Shown: positions 21,233-29,858 of the stretch, piece after piece | How positions within the stretch are numbered: the first letter of the stretch is position 1 | How the letters are laid out: the number at the start of each line of letters is the position of its first letter | Assembly (NCBI RefSeq): GCF_014650115.1 | Contig: NZ_BMUI01000017.1 | Coordinates: forward strand, 62,001 to 126,000 | Direction of reading: 5' to 3' | DNA length: 64,000 nucleotides | DNA from: Streptomyces olivaceoviridis | Lineage (GTDB): Bacteria > Actinomycetota > Actinomycetes > Streptomycetales > Streptomycetaceae | Notes under the pieces: model-generated | Database searches by the model: none | The model's input: only the letters and a program-made list of their open reading frames with translations | Told to the model about the DNA's origin: nothing | Position numbers and translations under genes: made by a program

Positions 21233-22192
21233 CTACTTCCGCAACGCCTCGAACGCCTCCCGCCCCGCCACCCCGATCGCGAGGTCGATGTCCGGAGCCA
21301 GCCCCGCCCGCCGCCCGGCCCGGGTCAGCGCGGCGATGGCCACCCGCTCCCCGGACTCCGCCTCGACGACCCCGATCTCGTGCCGGAGATGCAGGAACGT
21401 GCCCGTCTTCCCGCTCCACCGCAGCGTGTCCGTCCGCAACTCGCTCGCCAGCCGCTGCGTGAACACCTGGAGCCCCATCAGCCGGCGCAGCTCCGCCGTC
21501 GCCCCGGGGCCGGCGATGCCGTCGCACCACACGCGCTCCAGCAGGCCGACGAGCGCCGTGGCCGAGCCGGCGTTGGCATGAGCCGGGTCCAGGGTTTCGA
21601 TGGTGTGCCGGCCGGCCCCCTCGTCCCGGACGGCCAGCTCCAGTGCCAGGGAGAAGTCGTTGCCGGCGGCACCGGCGGCGCACTCGTACAGGTGGTTCAT
21701 CCGGTGCCGCATCCGGATCCCGTCGCAGCCCCAGGCGCGCAGCCGCGCGTCGACGTCCGCCACCGGCACCAGGCCCAGCAGCGCGTCCGCGGCGGCGTTG
21801 TCGCTCACCGACAGCATGAGCGCGAGCAGGTCGCCGACGGCCACGGTGGCCGGGTACCGGAAGGCGGCGAGCCCGGTGGGGCCGACGCTGCTGGTGCCGG
21901 GATCCACCGTGACCGGGTGCGCGGGGTCGAGGTCCCCGTGCGCGATCCGGTCCAGTACGACCAGGGCGAGCGGGACCTTCACCACCGACGCCAGGGGAGT
22001 CGGCTCCTCGATGTCGAAACCGAGTTGCTCACCGGTGCCGAGGTCACGGGCGAGGAAGGAGCCACGGACGCCGAGCGCCGCCCAGTCCGCGGCGATGCCC
22101 TCGGCGACATCGAGCAGGGCCCGGTCGTCACCGACGTACACCGGCCGGTGCGCCGGTGCCGCGCTGCTCGGTGAGCGGTGTGCGGTACTCAT
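21233..22192 (-). CDS. Serine beta-lactamase-like protein (BlaB-type regulator)
   Basis: This 319-residue protein (ATG 22192; ATG 22222 is also possible) carries the penicillin-interactive motifs Ser69-Val-Val-Lys, Ser130-Asp-Asn and Lys262-Thr-Gly. There is no export signal, so it is probably cytosolic, and I see no clear ExxLN (Glu166) motif. In S. cacaoi, blaB encodes such a protein beside blaA (LysR-type) and opposite blaL, and both are needed for beta-lactamase induction. The gene order here is the same. It may sense beta-lactams or muropeptides rather than destroy drugs (inference). A plain class A beta-lactamase is the alternative. Confidence 0.75.
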   Translation of the reverse strand: MSTAHRSPSSAAPAHRPVYVGDDRALLDVAEGIAADWAALGVRGSFLARDLGTGEQLGFDIEEPTPLASVVKVPLALVVLDRIAHGDLDPAHPVTVDPGTSSVGPTGLAAFRYPATVAVGDLLALMLSVSDNAAADALLGLVPVADVDARLRAWGCDGIRMRHRMNHLYECAAGAAGNDFSLALELAVRDEGAGRHTIETLDPAHANAGSATALVGLLERVWCDGIAGPGATAELRRLMGLQVFTQRLASELRTDTLRWSGKTGTFLHLRHEIGVVEAESGERVAIAALTRAGRRAGLAPDIDLAIGVAGREAFEALRK

Positions 22193-22309
22193 CGGCGAGG
22201 CGCCCGTCGTGCCGCCAGGCATGGCGTCTGCCGCGCTCGCCGGGGAGCCGCCCGCCGTGTCTCTCCCGGTGAGCTGCCCACCGGGTTCCTCGGCGAGCCG
22301 TCTGCCGTG

Positions 22310-22400
22310 TTCATCCGCGAACCCCTTCCCGCACTCGTCCGCGAACCCCTTACCCCACTCATCCCCGAGCCCTTCCCGCCCTCATCCCCGAGCTCCCGCC
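22310..22400. repeat. Four imperfect 20-24-bp tandem repeats
   Basis: Units start at 22310, 22334, 22358 and 22381 and read roughly CTCATCCCCGAGCCCTTCCC. They lie between the stop of the LysR gene (22405) and the start of the downstream serine-hydrolase gene. They may be a decayed minisatellite, or an extended low-complexity 5' end of that gene if its start lies upstream. Confidence 0.7.
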
Positions 22401-22404
22401 CCGT

Positions 22405-23382
22405 TCACCCGCGAGCCGCCAGCCGCGCGCGAGCGTCCTCGGTGCCGGCCCCCGCCCCCGGCCCCCCGTGCCGGGCAGACGTGGCGTCCACGGCGGACGC
22501 CAGCAGTGTGGCCAGCCAGCCCGGTACGGCTCCCGCGCTGTCGCGGCCCCGGGCGGCGCTCACGTCGTACCCCCGGTGCAGGGCGGGGTCGGCGAGGGGT
22601 CTCCAATGGGCCCCGTGCTGCCGTGCGAACGGCTCGGTGCACAGCAGCAGCGCGCTCCCCGCGAGCGTCTCGGCGAGCGCGGTGGCCGCCGGTCCGGCCG
22701 GCCGGATCCGGCTCTCGGGCAGTCCGGCGCGCGCGGCTGCCCGGTACAACCGCTCCTCGAAGTACGGCACTTGGTCCTCCGTCAGGAGCAGCAGCGGCGG
22801 TGGTGCGGCGGGCCCGGCGGCGCGACCGCGGCGTGGCCGTAGCTCTTCGAGGTGGACCGCACGCTCCGCGGCCCCGCCTCCGCTGCCCTCCGGCACCGGC
22901 GCGGACGCCAGCCCCAACGGCACCCGGAACGCGGCCCCTTCCGGAGGATCGCGCACCAGCGCGTACCCGAGCGAGCCGTCGGCCAGCCCGGAAGCCCGCT
23001 CCAGGGGCGGCAGTTCCCGCATGCCGAGGGTGATCCCGTGCTCGGTGCCGGCGCGGAGGGCCCGGGCCAGCGCGGCGGGCGCGCAGTCCGCGGGCACACC
23101 GACGGCGCACACCCGGGACCGCCGGGCCGAGCGGGCGACCTGCCGCAGCCGCTGGGCCCGGTCCAGCACGTCCCGGGCGTACGGGAGCAGCAGCAGGCCC
23201 AGCTCGGTGGTCACGATCTGCCGCCGCGACCGGTCGAAGAGCGAGCCGCCGAAGTGCTCCTCCAGCGTCTTGATACGACGGCTGAGCAGCGGCTGGGCGA
23301 TTCCGAGCCGGTCGGCCGCCCGGGAGAAGCTCGCCTCGTCGGCCGTCGCCACGTACGCCTCCAGGTGTGCCAGGAGATCCAC
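22405..23382 (-). CDS. LysR-type regulator (BlaA-like)
   Basis: This 325-residue protein starts at GTG 23382. The N-terminal helix-turn-helix is clear: 'EASFSRAADRLGIAQPLLSR' then 'KTLEEHFGGSLFDR'. The rest is a LysR substrate-binding domain with an Ala/Gly-rich C-terminus. It is divergent from the class A beta-lactamase and followed on its own strand by a penicillin-interactive protein, which is the S. cacaoi blaA layout. It likely activates the beta-lactamase promoter by binding T-N11-A boxes in 23383-23561. Confidence 0.85.
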   Translation of the reverse strand: MDLLAHLEAYVATADEASFSRAADRLGIAQPLLSRRIKTLEEHFGGSLFDRSRRQIVTTELGLLLLPYARDVLDRAQRLRQVARSARRSRVCAVGVPADCAPAALARALRAGTEHGITLGMRELPPLERASGLADGSLGYALVRDPPEGAAFRVPLGLASAPVPEGSGGGAAERAVHLEELRPRRGRAAGPAAPPPLLLLTEDQVPYFEERLYRAAARAGLPESRIRPAGPAATALAETLAGSALLLCTEPFARQHGAHWRPLADPALHRGYDVSAARGRDSAGAVPGWLATLLASAVDATSARHGGPGAGAGTEDARARLAARG

Positions 23383-23391
23383 CCTGCACTC

Positions 23392-23406
23392 ATATCAATA
23401 CGGTAT
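23392..23406. promoter_or_regulatory. Candidate LysR box (T-N11-A) between blaA-like and beta-lactamase genes
   Basis: ATATCAATACGGTAT has ATA/TAT ends and fits T-N11-A at 23393-23405. It is one of the most AT-rich stretches in the area and lies 10 bases from the LysR start, where LysR proteins usually bind to control themselves and the divergent gene. Confidence 0.5.
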
Positions 23407-23561
23407 GGGATCTTCAAAGTTCCCTCTTGGACATGAGTGGCCTCCCGCTGTTTCGCTGTCCCCGTCGACGGCCGCCGGCGAAGACCGACGCCGGAGTGGA
23501 CGCCGCCGACCGACCCCGCCGACCGACCCCGATGACGGGCCGACCTGGGAGGACCTCACCC

Positions 23562-24491
23562 ATGACCGATCTCGACCGCCCCACCCTGCTGCCGCGCCGC
23601 CGCCTGATCAAGGCCGGCCTCGCGCTCACCGGCGCCGCCGTGACCACCACCGCCCTCTCCGCGCCCGCCGCCTCCGCGAGCCCGGACGCCGCATCACGCG
23701 CCGGACAGGCCGAGCTGGCCGAGCTGGAGCGACGCTACGGTGCCCGGCTCGGCGTGTACGCGCGCAACGTCCGTACCGGGCGGACCGTGTCCCACCGGGC
23801 GGGGGAGCGGTTCGCGATGTGCTCCACGTTCAAGGCGTTCGCCGCGGCGGCGGTCCTGCGCGACGGGGCCGGGTGCGCGCCGCTGGACCGGGTGGTGCAC
23901 TACCCGCCGCACGACCTCCTGCCCCACTCCCCGCGCACGGAGGAGAACCTGGCGACCGGCATGACCGTGGCCGACCTCTGTGCGGCGGCGATCCAGTACA
24001 GCGACAACGCGGCCGGCAACCTGCTGCTGCGGGAGCTGGGCGGCCCGGCCGGACTCACCCGCTTCTACCGGTCGCTCGGCGACGAGGTGAGCCGGCTCGA
24101 CCGGTGGGAGCCTGAGCTGAACACCGCGATCCCCGGGGACCTGCGCGACACGACCACCCCGGAGGCGATCGCCGCGAGTCTGGAGCGCGTCACCCTGGGC
24201 CGGGCGCTGGCCCGCGCCGACCGCGAGCGGTTCGTCGGCTGGCTGAAGGGCAACACCACGAGCTCGGCACGGTTCCGCAAGGGGCTGCCGAAGGAGTGGG
24301 TCGTGGCGGACAAGACCGGTACCGGCGACTACGCGACCGCCAACGACATCGGCGTGGCCTGGACGACCCGGCGGACCCCGGTCGTGCTGGCGGTGCTCTC
24401 CGGCAAGACCACCCCGGACGCTCCGGTGGACGAGGCGCTGATCGCCGACGCGGCGGCCGTCGTGGCCCGCGCCCTCGCCCCTGGCGAGTAA
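23562..24491 (+). CDS. bla: Class A beta-lactamase (BlaL-like), Tat-exported
   Basis: This 309-residue protein starts at ATG 23562 behind GGGAGGACC. The N-terminus has a twin-arginine signal (PRRRLIKAGLALTGAA) with an AxA cleavage region near residue 39. Catalytic motifs are complete: Ser88-Thr-Phe-Lys91, Ser147-Asp-Asn149, Glu183 in RWEPELN (Ambler Glu166) and Lys251-Thr-Gly. It hydrolyses penicillins outside the membrane. It faces the LysR and BlaB-like genes, suggesting inducible expression. Confidence 0.95.
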   Translation: MTDLDRPTLLPRRRLIKAGLALTGAAVTTTALSAPAASASPDAASRAGQAELAELERRYGARLGVYARNVRTGRTVSHRAGERFAMCSTFKAFAAAAVLRDGAGCAPLDRVVHYPPHDLLPHSPRTEENLATGMTVADLCAAAIQYSDNAAGNLLLRELGGPAGLTRFYRSLGDEVSRLDRWEPELNTAIPGDLRDTTTPEAIAASLERVTLGRALARADRERFVGWLKGNTTSSARFRKGLPKEWVVADKTGTGDYATANDIGVAWTTRRTPVVLAVLSGKTTPDAPVDEALIADAAAVVARALAPGE

Positions 24492-24657
24492 CTCGGGGCG
24501 GCAGCCCGGGAATTCAACGGCACGCTGAGCGACGGCACCGTCGACTCCAACGGCGACCGCAACGGCTACAAGCTCGGCGGCGACGACATCGCCGTGAGTT
24601 CTGGACCGGCACCAACGGCTCCCGTTGCCACCGCTCCACGGTGAGGGGAAGCGCCGC
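24492..24657 (+). pseudogene. Possible decayed coding fragment
   Basis: After the beta-lactamase stop the plus strand reads 'EFNGTLSDGTVDSNGDRNG' in one frame, and 'FWTGTNGSRCH' in another frame about 60 bases on. Both look like parts of one secreted protein separated by a frameshift. There is no start codon, and the gene on the other strand ends inside this tail. I cannot identify the parent family. Confidence 0.3.
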
Positions 24658-25404
24658 TCAGCCGACGAGGTCGCCGGGGGACACCGGGTGGGCCTCCAGG
24701 TCCGTCGCGGCCAGCAGGTCGGCGATCAGCTCCGGCGAACCGCCGACATACGTGCTCACCAGGTCCACGTCTCCGCCCACGATCCAGGCGCGGTCCTGCG
24801 GCCACCACAGGTCGGGGAGCTCGGCGAACTCGTCCAGCGTCACCGGGGAGACGGCGTCGGCCAGCCGGCCGGCCAGCAGGACCTCGTCCCGGCCCGGCGT
24901 CCCGAACGTGGCGAACCGGCCCCAGTCCCAGCGGCCGTACCCGCACCACAGCCCGAACCAGCACCGGTCCGGGGTCCCCGTGTGCCGGGCCAGGACGGGC
25001 AGCAGCGCCCGTGCCACGTCCGGCGGGGTCGGCCCCTGTCCGGGGTGCTCGTCCCACACGCCGGACAGGCCGTGGTCGGAGCGGTCGACGTGGTCCTGGT
25101 CCGCCCCGATCACCTCGTGCCAGCGGGTGACCGGAGTGACGCGCGTGCCGTGGGCGGCGGCCACCGTCGACCAGCGCACCGGCCGCTCGTCCAGCTGGGC
25201 CGGGTGCAGGATCCGTGCGTAGGCGGCGAAACCGGGCGCGGCGACGCCCGCCACGGTGCCGAGCGCGCCCAGTTCCGATCGGGTCAGCCAGTCGGCGGGG
25301 GAGAGGTCGTCGGCCCGCACCCGCAGCCGGCCGTACCACTGCGGAGCGGGGTCCTGGTCGACCAGGGGGTAGTCGTTCACTTCCACAGTGTGCCGTGCCA
25401 CCAC
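24658..25404 (-). CDS. Conserved hypothetical protein
   Basis: This 248-residue protein has Streptomyces-like codon use throughout. It is acidic, Trp-rich (WYGRLRV, CWFGLWCGYGRWDWG, DLWWPQDRAWIVGGDVDLVS) and has no signal peptide or membrane segment. The C-terminal part 'GGSPELIADLLA' resembles the end of small uncharacterised actinobacterial proteins. I do not recognise the family and give no function. A shorter start at the GTG of VEVNDYPL is equally plausible, as no good ribosome site is visible. Confidence 0.6.
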   Translation of the reverse strand: MVARHTVEVNDYPLVDQDPAPQWYGRLRVRADDLSPADWLTRSELGALGTVAGVAAPGFAAYARILHPAQLDERPVRWSTVAAAHGTRVTPVTRWHEVIGADQDHVDRSDHGLSGVWDEHPGQGPTPPDVARALLPVLARHTGTPDRCWFGLWCGYGRWDWGRFATFGTPGRDEVLLAGRLADAVSPVTLDEFAELPDLWWPQDRAWIVGGDVDLVSTYVGGSPELIADLLAATDLEAHPVSPGDLVG

Positions 25405-25466
25405 CCGCGGCGGCCGACCGGGCGGGCCGGGGCCGGGCCCCGGCCCGCCCGCCCGCGACGACGATC

Positions 25467-27053
25467 CTACCGACCCGGTGCCGATGGGCCCCGGTGTGCC
25501 ACATACCCCCCGGTCACCGTCAACACCACCGGCGCGTCCGTGAGTTCGTCGGCGGACGCCCGTACGGGGTCCACGGACAGCGCGGTGAGGTCGGCGCGGT
25601 GGCCGGGCGCGATCCGGCCCGCGACGCCGGCCTCGCCGGCGGCGGTGGCCGCATGGCTGGTGCAGCCCTCCAGCGCCTGTACCGCCGTGAGGCCCGGCCG
25701 GTGCGCGGCCATGCCCTTGGGCCGGCGGGCCGTCGCCAGTACGGCCCGCACGTCGTAGTGCGCGATGGGCCAGTCCGAGCCGAGGGCCACCGTGGCCCCG
25801 GCCTCCCGCAGGTCCCGCAGCCGCCAGGCGCGGGCCGCCCTGTCACCGCCCAGCCGGCGCGACCACTCATCGGTGGCGTCGTCACGGGTGTAGCCGGTGT
25901 GCGGCGGTTGCAGGGAGGCCGCGACCCCCAACTCGGCGAACCTGGGCAGGAGTTCGTCGGGTGCCGTCTCGATGTGCTCGATCCGGTGCGCGCCGTGCCC
26001 GCTCGGGCCCAGCGAGGCCACGGTGTCCAGGACGTGCCGGACGGCGGCGTCCCCGATGGCGTGCGTGGCCGTGCGGACACCGGCCGCGTGCAGGGTGCGC
26101 ACCGCCTCGGCGTACGCGTGCGGGTCCGGCCAGAACGCGTCGGTGCCCTGGCCGTGGCAGTCCGGGTGCTCCAGCCAGGCGGTGCCGCCCTCCACGGTGC
26201 CGTCCATGAAGAACTTCACCCCGCCGACCACCCAGTGCAGGCCGCCCCTGCCCTGGACCTCGATCAGCTCCCGCAGGGCATCGGCGTCCGCGCCCGGCAT
26301 GCACCAGGGCGCGAACCGCAGCCGCACCGGCAGCACCGTCTCCCGTGCCACCGCCGCCACCAGGTCCAGGTCGCCGCCGTCCATCACATGCGCGCCGGTC
26401 AGCCCGGTCGCGGCCATGGCGGACAGCAACTCCACCAGCCGGGCCCGCCGTTCGGCGTACGAGGACCGGGGGACGACGTCCGCCACCAGGTCCATCGCCG
26501 CGTGCTCCACCAGATGCCCGGTGGGCCGGCCGGACGCGTCGCACACCACCTGGGCGCGCTGGTCGAAGGCGCGCGGACCGGTCACCCCCGCGGCGGCCAG
26601 CGCCGCCTCATTGGCGAGGGCGGAGTGGCCGTCGTACAGGCGCAGGAAGGCCGGGGTGCCGTCCAGGACGTCCGCCACCAGCTCGTGGTGGACCGGGCGG
26701 CCCTCGAAGGCGTTGTGGTCCAGGCCGTAGCCCACCACCCAGCCGTCCACCCGTTCGGCCCCGGCGAGCGCCGCGCGCAGTCCGGCCAGGTCCGTCACCC
26801 CCGACAGGTCGGTGCCGGTCGCCATGTCGAGCCCCCACACGGGGTGGCTGTGGGCGTCGACGAGGCCCGGCACGAGGTGCGCGCCGTGCAGGTCGACGAC
26901 CTCCGTGCCGGGGCCGCGCCAGTCCCGTACGTCGTCCGCCGTTCCCACCGCGGTGATCACCCCGTCGTGCAGGGCGACGGCCGTGGCGGTGGGGCGGGCC
27001 GGGTCGAGCGTGCGTATCTGGGCACCGGCGAGAATCAGATCGGCAGCGGGCAT
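25467..27053 (-). CDS. Amidohydrolase 3 family metal-dependent hydrolase (YtcJ-like)
   Basis: This 528-residue protein starts at ATG 27053 behind AAGGGAG. The metal-binding His68 and His70 lie in LVDAHSHPVWGLD; further ligands are expected in 'VKFFMDGTVEGGTAW', 'ATHAIGDAAV', 'RIEHIE' and 'LGSDWPIAHYD'. The N- and C-terminal beta-strands form the usual urease-superfamily side domain. It hydrolyses an amide or cyclic amide in the cytosol; the substrate is unknown. It is 17 bases downstream of an APC permease on the same strand, so permease and hydrolase probably import and degrade the same amine or amino-acid derivative. Confidence 0.88.
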   Translation of the reverse strand: MPAADLILAGAQIRTLDPARPTATAVALHDGVITAVGTADDVRDWRGPGTEVVDLHGAHLVPGLVDAHSHPVWGLDMATGTDLSGVTDLAGLRAALAGAERVDGWVVGYGLDHNAFEGRPVHHELVADVLDGTPAFLRLYDGHSALANEAALAAAGVTGPRAFDQRAQVVCDASGRPTGHLVEHAAMDLVADVVPRSSYAERRARLVELLSAMAATGLTGAHVMDGGDLDLVAAVARETVLPVRLRFAPWCMPGADADALRELIEVQGRGGLHWVVGGVKFFMDGTVEGGTAWLEHPDCHGQGTDAFWPDPHAYAEAVRTLHAAGVRTATHAIGDAAVRHVLDTVASLGPSGHGAHRIEHIETAPDELLPRFAELGVAASLQPPHTGYTRDDATDEWSRRLGGDRAARAWRLRDLREAGATVALGSDWPIAHYDVRAVLATARRPKGMAAHRPGLTAVQALEGCTSHAATAAGEAGVAGRIAPGHRADLTALSVDPVRASADELTDAPVVLTVTGGYVAHRGPSAPGR

Positions 27054-27070
27054 GCCGGGAACTCCCTTGT

Positions 27071-28540
27071 TCACGAGGACTGTTCGGTGGTCTCGGTGCC
27101 GAACGTCGCGTAGACGTCCGGGCGGCTGCGGCGCAGCCACCACGCCAGCGGCAGGCCGAGGGCGAAGACGGCGGGCGCCACGGCGACGAGCAGCACGTTC
27201 ACGGCCGGGGACGCGGCGGTGAACAGGTCGATGTGGCTCACCACCAGCGCGATCGCGGTCGCCAGCAGGACGGTGGCGAGGACCGGCGCCACCACCGTGC
27301 GCACGACGCCCTCCGTGTGGCGGATCCGCCGGAACCAGCAGGGCACGGCGATCGCGGCGAGCAGTTGGAGCAGCAACAGACCGATCATCCCCGGGGTGTT
27401 CACCCACAGCAGCAGCTGCTGGTACGGGTCGGCTCCGGCGGCCCGGAACGCGAGGACGACCAGCGCGCCGAGTACGGTCTGGGCGATGCCGGCGACGTAC
27501 GGGGAGCGGTGCCGCGGGTGGACGCGGCCGAGCCGGCGGGGCAGCACGCCCTCCTCGGCCAGGGCGAGGGCGTAGCGGTTGATCGCGTTGTGGAAGGCGA
27601 GCAGGGACGCGATGACGCTGGTGACGATGAAGACGTGCATCAGATCGGCGGCCCAGCCGCCCACATAGGTGGTGATCGCGGTGAAGAAGAGTCCCGCCGG
27701 GTCCTTGCCCGCCGCCTGTACGACCTGCTCGTCGCCGAACGCCTGGACGGCGACCCAGACGACGAACGCGTAGAACAGGCCGAGGAATCCGACGGCCGCG
27801 TACGTGGCGCGCGGGATCGTGCGCTCGGGGTCGCGGGCCTCGCGGCGGTAGATGACCGTCGACTCGAACCCGGTGAACGCCGCGAAGGCGAAGGCGAGGA
27901 CGGCGGCCGTGCCGGGCACGAACACGTGCGCCGGGGCCAGCGAGGCGAGGGACAGCCCGTGGGCGCCGCCCTTCAGCAGGACCCCGCCCGCGAGCAGGAC
28001 GAGTATGCCGGTCTCGGCGACGAGCAGCACGCCCAGCACCTTGGCACCGAAGTCGATCGAACGGAAACCGCCGTAGCCGATCAGCAGCAGGCCGGCCAGC
28101 GACACCGGCAGCCAGGGCACGTCGGAGCCGAACAGGGAGTGCGCGGTGTCGCGGGTGGTGGTGGCGAGGAGGCCGTAGACGCCGATCTCCATGCCGTTGT
28201 AGCCGACCAGGGCCAGCAGGGCGGCACCGATGCCGACCGGTCGGCCGAGGCCCCGGGTGATGTAGGCGTAGAAGGCACCGCCGTCGGTGACATGGCGGCT
28301 CATGGTGGTGAAGCCCACGGCGAAGACGGCGAGGGTCAGTCCGGCCAGCAGGTAGCCGACGGGCGCGCCGATGCCGCCCAGCAGGATGGCGAGCGGGGCG
28401 ACCCCGGCCATGACCGTCAGGGGGGCGGCAGCGGAGACGACGAAGAAGGCGATGTCGGAGGTGCCGAGGGAGCCGGACCGGAGGCCGGGCGCGCCGGACG
28501 ACGCGTCCTCCTCCGGGAGTTCGGCGGTGGTCACGGACAT
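27071..28540 (-). CDS. APC-superfamily amino acid/amine permease
   Basis: This 489-residue protein starts at ATG 28540 (MSVTTAELPEE) after AAGGG. About 12-14 hydrophobic segments are visible. The first, 'SLGTSDIAFFVVSAAAPLTV', and the broken helices near 'GAFYAYITRGLGRPVG' and 'FAFAAFTGFESTVIYRREAR' are typical of APC transporters. It should import an amino acid or amine through the cytoplasmic membrane. It leads the permease-amidohydrolase operon and is divergent from a TetR gene that probably controls it. Confidence 0.9.
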   Translation of the reverse strand: MSVTTAELPEEDASSGAPGLRSGSLGTSDIAFFVVSAAAPLTVMAGVAPLAILLGGIGAPVGYLLAGLTLAVFAVGFTTMSRHVTDGGAFYAYITRGLGRPVGIGAALLALVGYNGMEIGVYGLLATTTRDTAHSLFGSDVPWLPVSLAGLLLIGYGGFRSIDFGAKVLGVLLVAETGILVLLAGGVLLKGGAHGLSLASLAPAHVFVPGTAAVLAFAFAAFTGFESTVIYRREARDPERTIPRATYAAVGFLGLFYAFVVWVAVQAFGDEQVVQAAGKDPAGLFFTAITTYVGGWAADLMHVFIVTSVIASLLAFHNAINRYALALAEEGVLPRRLGRVHPRHRSPYVAGIAQTVLGALVVLAFRAAGADPYQQLLLWVNTPGMIGLLLLQLLAAIAVPCWFRRIRHTEGVVRTVVAPVLATVLLATAIALVVSHIDLFTAASPAVNVLLVAVAPAVFALGLPLAWWLRRSRPDVYATFGTETTEQSS

Positions 28541-28693
28541 ACGGGCGGGCCCTTCTGGCGGCGGAGGGGGAGGGAGGGGATCGGCGGTGGTGGGGCAGCC
28601 GGGTGTGCGGGCACCGGCGGGCGGGGCCGGGGGTGAGCCGTCCGGACCGGTGTGTTCCGGGCGCACGAGGGGATGGCGGGCACCCGGAGCCGT

Positions 28694-28714
28694 AAACCTA
28701 AAGGCTTTCGGTTT
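28694..28714. promoter_or_regulatory. Candidate TetR operator (AAACC...GGTTT)
   Basis: AAACCTAAAGGCTTTCGGTT(T) spans 28694-28714 with matching AAACC/GGTTT ends. It lies in the AT-richer core of the 240-base divergent region between the permease and the TetR gene, the expected place for an operator controlling both. Confidence 0.5.
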
Positions 28715-28780
28715 CGGCAATGTAACCTGCCGTTGGGCATCCGGGAAGACCTCGAAACGACATCAGGGGGATCGCTGACC

Positions 28781-29401
28781 ATGGGACGGCCGCGCACACC
28801 GCTCCTCGACCGCGAGCGCATCACCACCACGGCGCTCCGGCTGATCGACGAGACCGGTGACTTCAGCGTCCCGGGGATCGCCCGTCGGCTCGGCGCGCAG
28901 ACCGGATCGGTGTACCACCACGTGGACGGCCGGGACGGCATCGTGGAACTGCTGCGCGAACGCGTCTGCGCGGCGATCGACCCGGCCACGCTGGAGCTGA
29001 CCCCGTGGGACGCTGCCGTCGAGGCCTGGGCCCGGTCCTACCGGGCCGCGTTCGCCGCCCACCCCCGGGCGATCCCGCTGCTGATGACCTCGCCCGTCCG
29101 CGCGCCCCGGGTCCTGGAGCAGTACGAGCGCGCGGTGGGCGTGCTGCTCGCCGCCGGCTTCGAGCAGGCCGAGATCATGCCGCTGGTCATAGCCCTGGAG
29201 AACCTGGTGCTGGGCTCGGCCCTCGACCTGGCCGCCCCCGAGACGATGTGGGAGCTGACGGACCGCGTGCCGACGCCCCGCCTCGCACAGGCGCTCGCGG
29301 CGGTCGGCGACGGCCGCGCCGACCGCGCCTTCGAGGTGGGCCTCACCGCGTTCCTGAACCACGCGCGGGCGCTCCGCGCGGAGCGGGGGCGGGGGCGGTA
29401 G
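28781..29401 (+). CDS. TetR-family repressor with TetR_C-type ligand domain
   Basis: This 206-residue protein starts at ATG 28781 (MGRPRTPLLDR) behind AGGGGGA. The helix-turn-helix is 'FSVPGIARRLGAQTGSVYHH'. The C-terminal half (about 75-200) is helical and resembles the TetR_C domain of tetracycline-type repressors (EAWARSYRAAFAAHPRAIPL). It faces the permease-amidohydrolase operon and most likely represses it until the substrate binds. Confidence 0.88.
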   Translation: MGRPRTPLLDRERITTTALRLIDETGDFSVPGIARRLGAQTGSVYHHVDGRDGIVELLRERVCAAIDPATLELTPWDAAVEAWARSYRAAFAAHPRAIPLLMTSPVRAPRVLEQYERAVGVLLAAGFEQAEIMPLVIALENLVLGSALDLAAPETMWELTDRVPTPRLAQALAAVGDGRADRAFEVGLTAFLNHARALRAERGRGR

Positions 29402-29596
29402 GGGCGGCTTCGGGCTCGTCCCCGGCCGCGCGAGCGTCTGGTCGTCGTCACCGGCGCGGCCACCGCCACCGGCAGGATGCGGGCGCCCTCCTCCTGGTTT
29501 CCCAGTACCGGCAGTAACATGATCATCTGGTTCCGGGTGTACCAGTCAGTCAACTCGGCGCCGTCCCCAGCGACGCGCCCTGCCCGGAGAAGTCCA

Positions 29597-29779
29597 ATGT
29601 CTTCTGTCAACGACGCGTTGGAAGACGCGCGCCTCACCTACGAGCAGCACATGCGGACCTGCCGCCAGTGCCATGCCGACGCCGCGCCCTGTGCCGTGGC
29701 GAAGCACCTCCTGCGGATGTACAACCTCGCCCGCAGGGACCGGATGCGCGCCGGCGGCCCGGACACGTCCACGGCCTGA
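29597..29779 (+). CDS. Small Cys-rich conserved hypothetical protein
   Basis: This 60-residue protein starts at ATG 29597 behind GGAGAAG. The motif CRQCHADAAPCAVAKHL has three Cys and two His spaced like a small metal site (Cys-x2-Cys-x6-Cys). The rest is helical and basic (RMYNLARRDRMRAGG). It may bind zinc or a redox cofactor. It is followed 79 bases later by a dehydrogenase gene on the same strand. I do not know a function for this family. Confidence 0.7.
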   Translation: MSSVNDALEDARLTYEQHMRTCRQCHADAAPCAVAKHLLRMYNLARRDRMRAGGPDTSTA

Positions 29780-29858
29780 CCTGCGCGGCACGCTTTTCAC
29801 CCGGCGTGAGGAGGGAACCCGGTGGCCTGTCCCGTCCCCCGAGGCACAGGAGGCCACC

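Noticed and set aside
29402..29596. Possible small gene between TetR and the Cys-rich protein
   Set aside because: The open frame has no start with a ribosome site and only low-complexity sequence; it is more likely the promoter region of the 60-residue gene.
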